NCBI GenBank assembly: GCA_015655225.1
Contig: JAATFK010000445.1
Location: 1-5,221, forward strand
Direction: 5' to 3'
Origin: Solirubrobacterales bacterium
Lineage (GTDB): Bacteria; Actinomycetota; Thermoleophilia; Solirubrobacterales; Solirubrobacteraceae
DNA: 5,221 bases
Below, piece by piece: positions 1 to 5,221 of this stretch; the stretch's first letter is position 1; every line of letters starts with the position of its first letter. The position numbers and the translations under genes were made by a program. Below the pieces are notes generated by a model that was given only the letters and a program-made list of their open reading frames with translations, did no database searches and was not told the DNA's origin.

Positions 1-966
1 CCCGCCGCGGGCGCCCTGCTGCGGGTCGAGACGACCGGCGTCTGCGGCACCGACCACCACGTCGTCGCCGGCCGCATCGCGGTCCCGACGCCGTGCGTGC
101 TCGGGCACGAGGTGATCGGCCGGATCGAGCGGCTCGCGCCCGGCCACGGGCTCGTCGCCGAGCCGGGCCTCGGCGTCGGCGTCGGCGACCGCGTGCTGGT
201 CGGTCCGAGCGTCCCCTGCGGCGACTGCGACGGCTGCCGCGCCGGCGGCCGCTGCCACGACCGCCCCGTCTACGGCCTGACGCTCGCCGGCGACGGGCCG
301 ACCGGCGGCTTCTCGCCGCTGCTGGCGCTCGTGCCCGGCACGCGCGTCTTCCGCGTGCCGGCCTCGGTCCCGCCCGCGCGGGCGGTCTTCGCCGAGCCGA
401 TGGCGTGCGTCCTCAGCGCCCTGCACAAGGCCTACGGCGGCGCCGTCCCGGCGGGGACCGACGCGACCGTGCTCGGCTTCGGGCCGATCGGCGTCTGCGC
501 GGCGGTCGCGGTCGCGGCGAGCGGCGGCACCGTCACGGTGCTCGACTTCGACCCCGCGCGCCGCGCGCTCGCAACCGAGCTGGGCTTCGCCGCGCCACCG
601 GAGCCGGAGCATGCGCCCCGTGGCACGAGCGCGCTGGTGGTCGAGTCGGCCGGCACGCCGGCGGCGTTCTCGACCGGGCTGAAGCTGCTCGCCTGGGGCG
701 GCACGCTCGTGGAGATGGGCAACTACGCCGACCTCGGCACGGTCGCGATCAAGCCGAGCGAGATCTGCCTGCGGGACCTGCGCGTGGTGGGGAGCGGCGA
801 GACCCGCTACGAGGACTTCCCACCCGCGATCCGGCTGGTCGCCGAGACGCCGATCGCGCTGGAGGACGCGATCACCGCGGTGCACCGGTTCGACGAGCTG
901 GAGGACCCGGCCGCCCTGTTCGCCGGCCGCGCGCGCGGCAAGGCGATGATCGTGTTCGGCCCGTGA
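1..966 (+). CDS. Zinc-dependent medium-chain alcohol dehydrogenase-family protein, 5' end outside window
   Basis: This is a medium-chain dehydrogenase/reductase that probably oxidises an alcohol or polyol, or reduces the matching carbonyl, with NAD(H) in the cytoplasm. The frame is open from base 1 (321 codons visible), and the GroES-like zinc domain is already under way, so the true start lies upstream. A GTG at 97 opens a long frame, but starting there would remove the catalytic motif GVCGTD (visible residues 13-18). Expected catalytic-zinc ligands are C15, H36 and E37 (GHE), with an EP pair at 132-133. Four cysteines (73, 76, 79, 85) form the structural-zinc lobe, although the last spacing is CX5C instead of the usual CX7C. 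The Rossmann motif GFGPIG is at 159-164, and the acidic D172 after the second strand favours NAD over NADP. Its stop overlaps the next gene's start, indicating an operon. Threonine/sorbitol dehydrogenase-like relatives are similar; the substrate is unknown. Confidence 0.9.
   Translation, partial: PAAGALLRVETTGVCGTDHHVVAGRIAVPTPCVLGHEVIGRIERLAPGHGLVAEPGLGVGVGDRVLVGPSVPCGDCDGCRAGGRCHDRPVYGLTLAGDGPTGGFSPLLALVPGTRVFRVPASVPPARAVFAEPMACVLSALHKAYGGAVPAGTDATVLGFGPIGVCAAVAVAASGGTVTVLDFDPARRALATELGFAAPPEPEHAPRGTSALVVESAGTPAAFSTGLKLLAWGGTLVEMGNYADLGTVAIKPSEICLRDLRVVGSGETRYEDFPPAIRLVAETPIALEDAITAVHRFDELEDPAALFAGRARGKAMIVFGP
963..966 (+). other. 4-base GTGA stop/start overlap between dehydrogenase and aldolase genes
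   Basis: The TGA stop of the dehydrogenase (964-966) shares two bases with the GTG start of the aldolase-family gene (963-965). No convincing Shine-Dalgarno sequence lies at normal distance upstream, so reinitiation by the terminating ribosome (translational coupling) is the likely way the second gene is translated. This links the two products stoichiometrically and supports a single transcript. Confidence 0.85.
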
Positions 967-1871
967 GCGGCAACGGCCACGGCCCGCGCCGGCCGAGCGG
1001 GGCGCAGGTCCTCCTGCTGACCCCGTTCGACACCGACGGCGAGGTCGACGAGCGGTCGCTCGCCTCGCTGGTCGAGCACGTGCTCGACGGCGGCGTCGAC
1101 GGATTCGTCGGGCTCGGGACGACGGGCGAGTTCTTCACGATGTCGGTGGACGAGCAGGCGCGGCTGATGACGACGCTGGCGGGAATCGTCGCCGGCCGCG
1201 TCCCGCTCACGTTCGGCGTCGGCAACAGCGCGACGAGCGTCTCGATCGCGCTCGCGCGCCACGGCCAGGCGCTCGGCGCCGACTGCCTGATGCTCCAGCC
1301 GCCGTACTACTTCGACCACACCGGCTCGTCCGTCGAGGCGCACTTCGCGGCCGTCGCACGGGCGGTCGACCTGCCGCTGATGGCCTACGACGGCGGCGGC
1401 GGGATCGAGCTGAGCGTCGAGCGGGTGCGGCGGATGAGCGAGCAGTCGCCGAGCCTGCGCTACGTCAAGATGTCGATCGTCGACCCCGCGAAGGTCGCGG
1501 CGATGCGCGCCGGCTCGCCCGCGACGGAGGTGCTGGTCGGCGACGAGAACATGCTGCTGATGGGGTTGCGCCACGGCGCGATCGGCAGCACCGTCGGCTG
1601 GAGCAACGTCGACCCGAGCGCGATCGCCCGCGTCCACCGGCTGTTCGAGTCCGGCGACCTCGACGGCGCGCGCAGCGTCCTGCTGCGCGAGGTGGTCCCG
1701 GCCGTCTCCCCCTGCATCACGGCGAAGAACGGCTGGATCCGCTCGTACAAGGAGATCCTCGCCGCGATGGGGGTGATCGCCTCGCCGACGACCCGCCTGC
1801 CGCTGACGGAGCTCGACCCGATCCGCAGGGAGGAGGTGCTGGCGGCGATGCGGGAGCTGTCGCTCCTGTGA
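963..1871 (+). CDS. DapA/NanA-family (dihydrodipicolinate synthase-like) class I aldolase or lyase
   Basis: This 302-residue protein matches the usual length of the DHDPS/N-acetylneuraminate lyase TIM-barrel family, whose members form a Schiff base with pyruvate or a 2-keto acid to make or break a C-C bond. The start is GTG 963, which overlaps the upstream stop; no other sensible start precedes the first strand (QVLLLTPF, 15-22). Visible hallmarks are GTTGE at 52-56, which binds the keto-acid carboxylate, PPYY at 113-116, catalytic Tyr142, and the Schiff-base Lys169 in YVKMS, 27 residues later. The segment after the tyrosine reads YDGGGG instead of the YNxPxR of true DHDPS, so the arginine that binds aspartate semialdehyde is missing. 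It is therefore unlikely to serve lysine synthesis. Its position between a dehydrogenase and a phosphatase suggests a sugar-acid or keto-acid pathway. Family is secure; reaction and direction are not. Confidence 0.92.
   Translation: MSGNGHGPRRPSGAQVLLLTPFDTDGEVDERSLASLVEHVLDGGVDGFVGLGTTGEFFTMSVDEQARLMTTLAGIVAGRVPLTFGVGNSATSVSIALARHGQALGADCLMLQPPYYFDHTGSSVEAHFAAVARAVDLPLMAYDGGGGIELSVERVRRMSEQSPSLRYVKMSIVDPAKVAAMRAGSPATEVLVGDENMLLMGLRHGAIGSTVGWSNVDPSAIARVHRLFESGDLDGARSVLLREVVPAVSPCITAKNGWIRSYKEILAAMGVIASPTTRLPLTELDPIRREEVLAAMRELSLL
1868..1871 (+). other. 4-base GTGA stop/start overlap between aldolase and HAD phosphatase genes
   Basis: The aldolase stop TGA (1869-1871) lies inside the GTG start (1868-1870) of the HAD phosphatase, the same arrangement as at the previous junction. 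The repeated architecture makes a coupled three-gene operon very likely. A GGGAG at 1852-1856 ends 11 bases before the GTG and may add some independent initiation. Confidence 0.85.
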
Positions 1872-2548
1872 GCGCCGCCGGCGCCGCGCGCGTCGCCGGC
1901 GCGGGCGCGCCGCCGCGCTGCCGGCTGGCGCTATTCGATCTCGACGGCGTCCTGGTCGACTCGCGCGCCGCGATGGAGGAGGCGTGGGAGGCGGTCCAGC
2001 GCGACCTCGGCGTGACGGTCCCCTTCGCCGCCTACTTCCGCGAGATCGGCCGCCCGTTCGGGGACATCATGCGGCGGCTCGGGCTGGAGGGCCAGGGCGC
2101 GGAGATCGAGCGCGTCTACCGCGCGACCGCGCTCAAGACGGCCGCCCGCGTGCCGGCCTTCCCCGGCGTCGCGGCGGCGCTCGACCGGCTCGCGGTCGCG
2201 GGCGTGAAGCTCGGCGTCGTGACCTCGAAGGCGCGGCCGCAGACCTACTGGACGCTGGCGCAGTTCGACGTGCCGTTCGAGACGATCCAGACGCCCGAGG
2301 ACAGCCACCCCGGCAAGCCGGCGCCGTGGCCGCTGCTGATCGCCGCGAGCGAGGCGCGCACCGAGGTTGCGGACGCCGTCTTCGTCGGCGACATGGCGGT
2401 CGACTGCGACGCCGCCCGCAACGCCGGCATGCGCTTCCTCCACGCCGCCTGGGGCTACGGCCGCCGGCCGCCCGGCGTCGAGCAGCTGCGCACCGCCGAC
2501 GAGATCGGCGGGCTGATGCGGATCGGCCTGCGGCGCGCCGCCGCGTAG
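1868..2548 (+). CDS. HAD-superfamily phosphatase, phosphoglycolate phosphatase/beta-phosphoglucomutase-like
   Basis: This 226-residue cytoplasmic HAD hydrolase probably removes phosphate from a small phosphorylated metabolite. All four HAD motifs are present: motif I FDLDGVLVDS with nucleophile Asp24 and acid/base Asp26, motif II Thr119 (VVTSK), motif III Lys150 in PGKPAP, and motif IV GD at 174-175 with Asp179 for Mg2+. The roughly 70 residues between motif I and the core form a helical C1 cap (about 32-100), including the stretch IGRPFGDIM (60-68), as in Gph-type enzymes. The start is GTG 1868 inside the preceding stop, giving a 17-residue Ala/Gly-rich leader before the first strand; no later start in this frame precedes motif I. 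A GGGAG at 1852-1856 is a possible, somewhat distant ribosome-binding site. Its place as the last gene of the trio suggests it dephosphorylates a pathway intermediate. A phosphonatase role is less likely because no Schiff-base lysine cap is evident. Confidence 0.93.
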   Translation: MSAAGAARVAGAGAPPRCRLALFDLDGVLVDSRAAMEEAWEAVQRDLGVTVPFAAYFREIGRPFGDIMRRLGLEGQGAEIERVYRATALKTAARVPAFPGVAAALDRLAVAGVKLGVVTSKARPQTYWTLAQFDVPFETIQTPEDSHPGKPAPWPLLIAASEARTEVADAVFVGDMAVDCDAARNAGMRFLHAAWGYGRRPPGVEQLRTADEIGGLMRIGLRRAAA

Positions 2549-2555
2549 CTGTCGC

Positions 2556-2585
2556 TTGGCGTGCCCGCGTGCGGTCCGCTAGCGT
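2556..2585 (+). promoter_or_regulatory. Putative housekeeping-sigma promoter for the methyltransferase gene
   Basis: In the 44-base gap after the HAD gene, TTGGCG (2556-2561, four of six matches to TTGACA) is followed after 18 bases by TAGCGT (2580-2585, fitting the TAnnnT form of a -10 box). Transcription starting seven or eight bases after the -10 would begin at about 2592-2593, exactly at the GTG chosen for the methyltransferase. That would give a leaderless mRNA, consistent with the absence of a Shine-Dalgarno sequence. Leaderless transcripts are common in Actinomycetota. Chance matches are possible, so confidence is moderate to low. Confidence 0.38.
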
Positions 2586-2592
2586 GGCGCGG

Positions 2593-3342
2593 GTGAGTGC
2601 GGACTACACGCCGGGTCACGGCACCACCGCCGTCGACTTCATGGCGGCCCGCAACGTGCGCGAGCACGCCGCCTTCATGCTCGACCGCCTGCGGCCGGGC
2701 CTGCGGCTGCTCGACGTCGGCTGCGGCCCGGGCGTGATGACGGCCGAGCTGGCGGCGCGGGTCGCGCCCGCCGAGACGGTCGGCGTCGACCGCTCCGGCG
2801 GCCAGTTCGCGGTCGGCCGCGAACGCGCGCGGCAGACCGGGCTGACGAACCTGCGGCTGCTGGAGGCCGACGCCGAGCGGCTGCCGTTCGACGACGGCGG
2901 CTTCGACGTCGTCTTCTCCCACGCGCTGCTGGAGCACGTCGCCGAACCCGTCACGGTGCTGCGCGAGTTCGCGCGCGTGCTCGCGCCGGGCGGCCTGCTG
3001 GCGGTCGCGAGCCCCGACTGGGGCGGCTTCCTGATCTCGCCGCCGACGCCGACCGCGAGCGCCGCGCTGGAGCGCTACGAGGCGCTGCAGCGGGAGCACG
3101 GCGGCAACCCGCGCGTCGGGCGCCAGCTGTCGGCCGACACGGTCGCGGCTGGCTTCACGCTGCTGGGCGTGACGGCCCGCTACGAGTGCTATGCCGACCG
3201 GGGCCGGATCGCCGGCTACCTCGCCGAGCAGCTCGACGCCGACGGCTCCGAGGGCCACGCCGCCGCGCTGCGCGACTGGGCGCCGCGCAGCGCGCTGTTC
3301 GCGCAGGCGTGGGTCTCGGTGCTCGCCGTCCGGCGCGACTAG
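2593..3342 (+). CDS. Class I SAM-dependent methyltransferase (UbiE/Methyltransf_11-like)
   Basis: This is a 249-residue soluble Rossmann-fold methyltransferase that transfers a methyl group from S-adenosylmethionine to an unidentified acceptor. The SAM-binding motif DVGCGPG is at 41-47, the acidic residue ending strand 2 is Asp66 (GVDRS), and the adenine-contacting AD pair is at 92-93. The motif FDVVFSHALLEH is at 104-115 and the post-III motif LAPGG at 130-134. The N-terminal YTPGHG (5-10) resembles the YTxGH start of a common actinobacterial methyltransferase group. The start is taken as GTG 2593 because the protein homology begins there and a -10-like box lies just upstream. An in-frame GTG at 2584 would add three residues. 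It follows the HAD gene after 44 bases on the same strand, so it may be read partly with that operon or from its own promoter. Acceptor unknown: a lipid quinone, small molecule or sugar are all possible. Confidence 0.92.
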   Translation: MSADYTPGHGTTAVDFMAARNVREHAAFMLDRLRPGLRLLDVGCGPGVMTAELAARVAPAETVGVDRSGGQFAVGRERARQTGLTNLRLLEADAERLPFDDGGFDVVFSHALLEHVAEPVTVLREFARVLAPGGLLAVASPDWGGFLISPPTPTASAALERYEALQREHGGNPRVGRQLSADTVAAGFTLLGVTARYECYADRGRIAGYLAEQLDADGSEGHAAALRDWAPRSALFAQAWVSVLAVRRD

Positions 3343-3354
3343 CGGCTAGCGCGC
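3333..3354. terminator. Hairpin spanning both convergent stop codons, candidate bidirectional terminator
   Basis: Bases 3333-3342 and 3346-3354 form a nine-pair stem with one bulged A (3338) and a CGG loop (3343-3345). The TAG stop of the methyltransferase (3340-3342) is in the left arm, and the opposite-strand stop of the membrane protein (3346-3348) is in the right arm. A second, weaker stem follows at 3357-3372 (six pairs including one G-T, loop CGCG). There is no T tract on either side, so classical intrinsic termination is uncertain, and GC-rich DNA makes chance hairpins common. The placement between convergent genes is the main support. Confidence 0.35.
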
Positions 3355-5221
3355 GACCGGCTCGCGGGCCGGCGCGGCCGCGGGCGCGCCCTCGGCGCCC
3401 TCGGAGGCGACGCGCGGCACGAGGTAGCGGCCCACCAGCGGCAGCCGGACGAAGCCCTCGACGCTCGCGTAGAGGAGGCCGACCTTCGGCATCGCCCCCG
3501 GATCCTCGACGACGATCGAGCGCGCCAGCCACTCGGGGTCGAACTTCGCGTTGAAGTCGCGCAGCGACTTGATCTGGAAGTACGGGTTCAGCACGACGGC
3601 GAGTCTTCTCAGCGCCCGCTGGGGGATCGACAGCTGCGCCTCGGTGTCGAACAGGCGGCCCCAGGCGGCGAAGTTCATCGACAGCCGCTTGACGCCGCGC
3701 TTGCCCAGCTCCAGCGCCGCCTGCGCGATCAGATACTCGGTCACGCCGTTGATCGAGTCCGGCTCGCGCTGCATCAGGTCGAGCGAGTAGCCCGGCTCGG
3801 GGCCGAAGCACGGCACCAGCCGCAGGAACCCGACCGGCCGCTCGCTTGCGTCGAAGGCGACCGCCAGCAGCAGGTCGGGGTTCTCGCCCCGCACGCCGCC
3901 GCCCAGCTCCATCGTGAAGCCGCGCTCGGGCGCCTTGCCGCGCCAGCGGTCGCGGATCCCGTTCAGCTGGTCGCGCAGCTGCGGCGAGGCGTCGACCTCG
4001 CGCACGAGCTGGAAGTGGTGGGCGCGCGCGACCTTGTTGACGGCCTCGCGCACGGCCTTCTTCGAGCCGCCCTCGAGCGAGAAGGTGTCGCAGCGGATGA
4101 TCGCCTCGTCGCCCATGTAGACGGCGCGGAAGCCGTGGCACTCGTAGAGCTCGAGCTGCGACTCCTGCACCGCGAGGAAGGCGATCCCCCACGCGCGGCT
4201 GCGGCAGTAGGCGATGAACTCGTCGACGACCTGCTGGCGCGTCTCGGGCGGCCCGATCGGGTCGGCCGCGACGAGCGCCGTCCCGGCGACGAGCGTGTAG
4301 GCGATCAGCGCCTGGCCGCCTCTCGCGAAGAAGTAGCTCTTGTCGGGCCGCAGCGCGAAGTAGGCGAGCGTGTCATCGCCGTAGGCGTGGACGATCGCGC
4401 GGGCGCGATCGCGCTCCGCCGAGCTGGGGCCGGCGCCGCCGCGCACGACGCGGAAGAGGACGATCACGAGCACGAGCAGCCCCGCGATCCCGAGCGCCAG
4501 CAGCGCCGCCGGGAAGAAGTCGTGGAACAGACGGCCGTGGTAGTGGTAGGGACCGCCGAGGCCGATCAGGCCGCCGAACGTCGTCTTCAGGATCCCCCAG
4601 AAGGACAGCGGCGGGTCGATCCGGTTGTGCTCCAGCAGCAGCGAGACGACCCCGAACGTCAGCACGCCGGCGAAGTAGACGGGGACGATCCAGAGCAGCT
4701 CCAGCAGCGAGGCCGGGTCGCTGCGAGCGCGGAACGTGTCGCGGTACCAGACGAGCGCGGCGACCATCGCGACGCCGTAGAGCACCGGCACCGGGTGCGG
4801 CCCTCTGAGGACGTGGACGACGATCGCGACCGTGAAGCAGCCGAGCACGACGATCCAGGCGCGGTGCTTGCGGCGCGCGATCTGCGGCGCCGCGAGCACC
4901 AGCAGCAGGCCCGTGAGGACGGCGACGACCTGGCTGATGACGCGGTCGGACTCGGGGACCAGCACGCGGCGCAGGACGCCGAGGCGGTCGTCGACCACGT
5001 CGATGCGCGGCAGCAGGTACATCAGGCCGCCGAGGAAGGTGAGCCACGCGAGCACGCGCGGCGCGACGGTCGAGGGCGGGGTCGGCTGGGCCGAGGGCGG
5101 GGCCGGCAGCGGAGAGTCGTCCCCCACCCCGGCCAGCGCTCCGTTCGCGGCGGCCTCCGCGACGGGCGCGGCGGTGGCCGCGGTCGCTGCCGCCACGGCG
5201 GGCGCCGCCGGCACCAACGCC
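3346..5221 (-). CDS. Membrane LPG synthase-like protein (LysX N-terminal/MprF-type, DUF2156), start unresolved at right edge
   Basis: This protein resembles phosphatidylglycerol aminoacyltransferases, which move an amino acid from charged tRNA onto phosphatidylglycerol to lower membrane negative charge and resist cationic peptides. Numbering from TTG 5217 (623 residues), an Ala/Pro-rich leader (1-50) precedes about six hydrophobic helices near 53-70, 92-110, 119-137, 143-158, 172-194 and 235-257. The catalytic DUF2156 region follows (about 265-600). LysX-like stretches include GDDTLAYFALRPDKS (280-294), GDEAII (369-374), SLEGGSKKAVREAVNKV (380-396), RGFTMELG (432-439), SLDLMQREPDSINGV (478-492) and MNFAAWGRLF (514-523). 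The polypeptide ends soon after, so the lysyl-tRNA synthetase half of mycobacterial LysX is absent. The frame stays open to base 5221; TTG 5217, GTG 5214, GTG 5196 and GTG 5127 are all possible starts, or it begins outside. The amino acid donor (Lys, Ala, Arg, Orn) cannot be inferred. It converges on the methyltransferase with three bases between stops. Confidence 0.9.
   Translation of the reverse strand, partial: ALVPAAPAVAAATAATAAPVAEAAANGALAGVGDDSPLPAPPSAQPTPPSTVAPRVLAWLTFLGGLMYLLPRIDVVDDRLGVLRRVLVPESDRVISQVVAVLTGLLLVLAAPQIARRKHRAWIVVLGCFTVAIVVHVLRGPHPVPVLYGVAMVAALVWYRDTFRARSDPASLLELLWIVPVYFAGVLTFGVVSLLLEHNRIDPPLSFWGILKTTFGGLIGLGGPYHYHGRLFHDFFPAALLALGIAGLLVLVIVLFRVVRGGAGPSSAERDRARAIVHAYGDDTLAYFALRPDKSYFFARGGQALIAYTLVAGTALVAADPIGPPETRQQVVDEFIAYCRSRAWGIAFLAVQESQLELYECHGFRAVYMGDEAIIRCDTFSLEGGSKKAVREAVNKVARAHHFQLVREVDASPQLRDQLNGIRDRWRGKAPERGFTMELGGGVRGENPDLLLAVAFDASERPVGFLRLVPCFGPEPGYSLDLMQREPDSINGVTEYLIAQAALELGKRGVKRLSMNFAAWGRLFDTEAQLSIPQRALRRLAVVLNPYFQIKSLRDFNAKFDPEWLARSIVVEDPGAMPKVGLLYASVEGFVRLPLVGRYLVPRVASEGAEGAPAAAPAREPVAR

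Noticed and set aside
169..189. Short near-tandem ggcgtc repeat
   Set aside because: Only about three imperfect copies inside coding sequence for GLGVGVG; consistent with Gly/Val codons in GC-rich DNA and not a functional repeat array.
93..962. Long open frame in the third + frame running across the dehydrogenase into the aldolase gene
   Set aside because: Its translation here is Arg/Ala/Gly-rich with no domain signal, while the overlapping frame carries clear MDR motifs. It is a high-GC shadow joined to the aldolase frame; the real gene begins at GTG 963.
807..1637. 276-codon - strand open frame antisense to the dehydrogenase and aldolase genes
   Set aside because: The composition (Arg, Ala, Asp, His) is typical of antisense shadows in GC-rich genomes; no recognisable motif or ribosome-binding site.
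1827..1850. Strong AGGAGGT (1831-1837) followed by ATG 1848, as if marking a gene start
   Set aside because: ATG 1848 is in the aldolase frame and would encode only its last few residues. The purine run simply encodes Arg-Glu-Glu-Val, and it is 30 bases from the HAD start, too far to serve it.
963..1871. Annotation as lysine-pathway dihydrodipicolinate synthase (dapA)
   Set aside because: The arginine after the catalytic tyrosine is replaced by glycine, and the neighbours are not lysine genes. Only family-level naming is justified.
1..2548. Phosphonate-degradation cluster (HpnZ-like dehydrogenase plus phosphonatase-like HAD)
   Set aside because: The dehydrogenase belongs to a broad family with many roles, and the HAD shows ordinary Gph-type motifs without an evident phosphonatase cap lysine. 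No phosphonate transport or lyase gene is visible.
3155..4192. 345-codon open frame on the - strand
   Set aside because: It overlaps the LPG synthase-like gene in another frame and the methyltransferase antisense, and its product is an Arg/Ala-rich low-complexity string. It is explained by codon-position GC bias.

Overview
The window comes from a very GC-rich genome (by eye roughly three-quarters G+C). It has almost no non-coding DNA and frequent GTG starts. Together with an actinobacterial LysX/MprF-like membrane protein, this points to Actinomycetota, possibly the Thermoleophilia/Solirubrobacterales side. That placement is an inference from composition and protein flavour, not a phylogenetic result. 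Nearly every base is protein-coding, and no RNA gene, CRISPR array, insertion sequence or phage module is visible.

Positions 1-2548 (+) hold three tightly packed genes. They are a zinc-dependent medium-chain dehydrogenase that enters from the left edge, a DapA/NanA-type class I aldolase-family protein, and a HAD phosphatase. Both junctions are 4-base GTGA overlaps in which the stop of one gene lies inside the GTG start of the next, so this is almost certainly one translationally coupled operon that begins upstream of the window. The enzyme set (alcohol/ketone oxidoreductase, pyruvate aldolase or lyase, sugar-phosphate-type phosphatase) suits making or breaking down a small keto-acid or acidic sugar. 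The aldolase lacks the arginine that defines true dihydrodipicolinate synthase, so a lysine-biosynthesis label would be wrong. The actual substrate cannot be read from the sequence.

Positions 2549-2592 form the only real intergenic gap on the + strand. It holds a plausible -35/-10 pair positioned so that the following class I SAM-dependent methyltransferase (2593-3342, +) could be transcribed as a leaderless mRNA starting at its GTG codon.

Positions 3346-5221 (-) encode most or all of a membrane-embedded phosphatidylglycerol aminoacyltransferase-like protein: about six transmembrane helices followed by a DUF2156/LPG-synthase catalytic domain. Its N-terminal end reaches the right edge and its start is unresolved. 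It converges on the methyltransferase with only three bases between the two stop codons. A compact hairpin spans both stops and could act as a shared terminator.

No clear previously undescribed system is visible. The most interesting points are the uncharacterised coupled enzyme trio with its atypical aldolase active site, the putative leaderless promoter, and the hairpin embedding two convergent stop codons.
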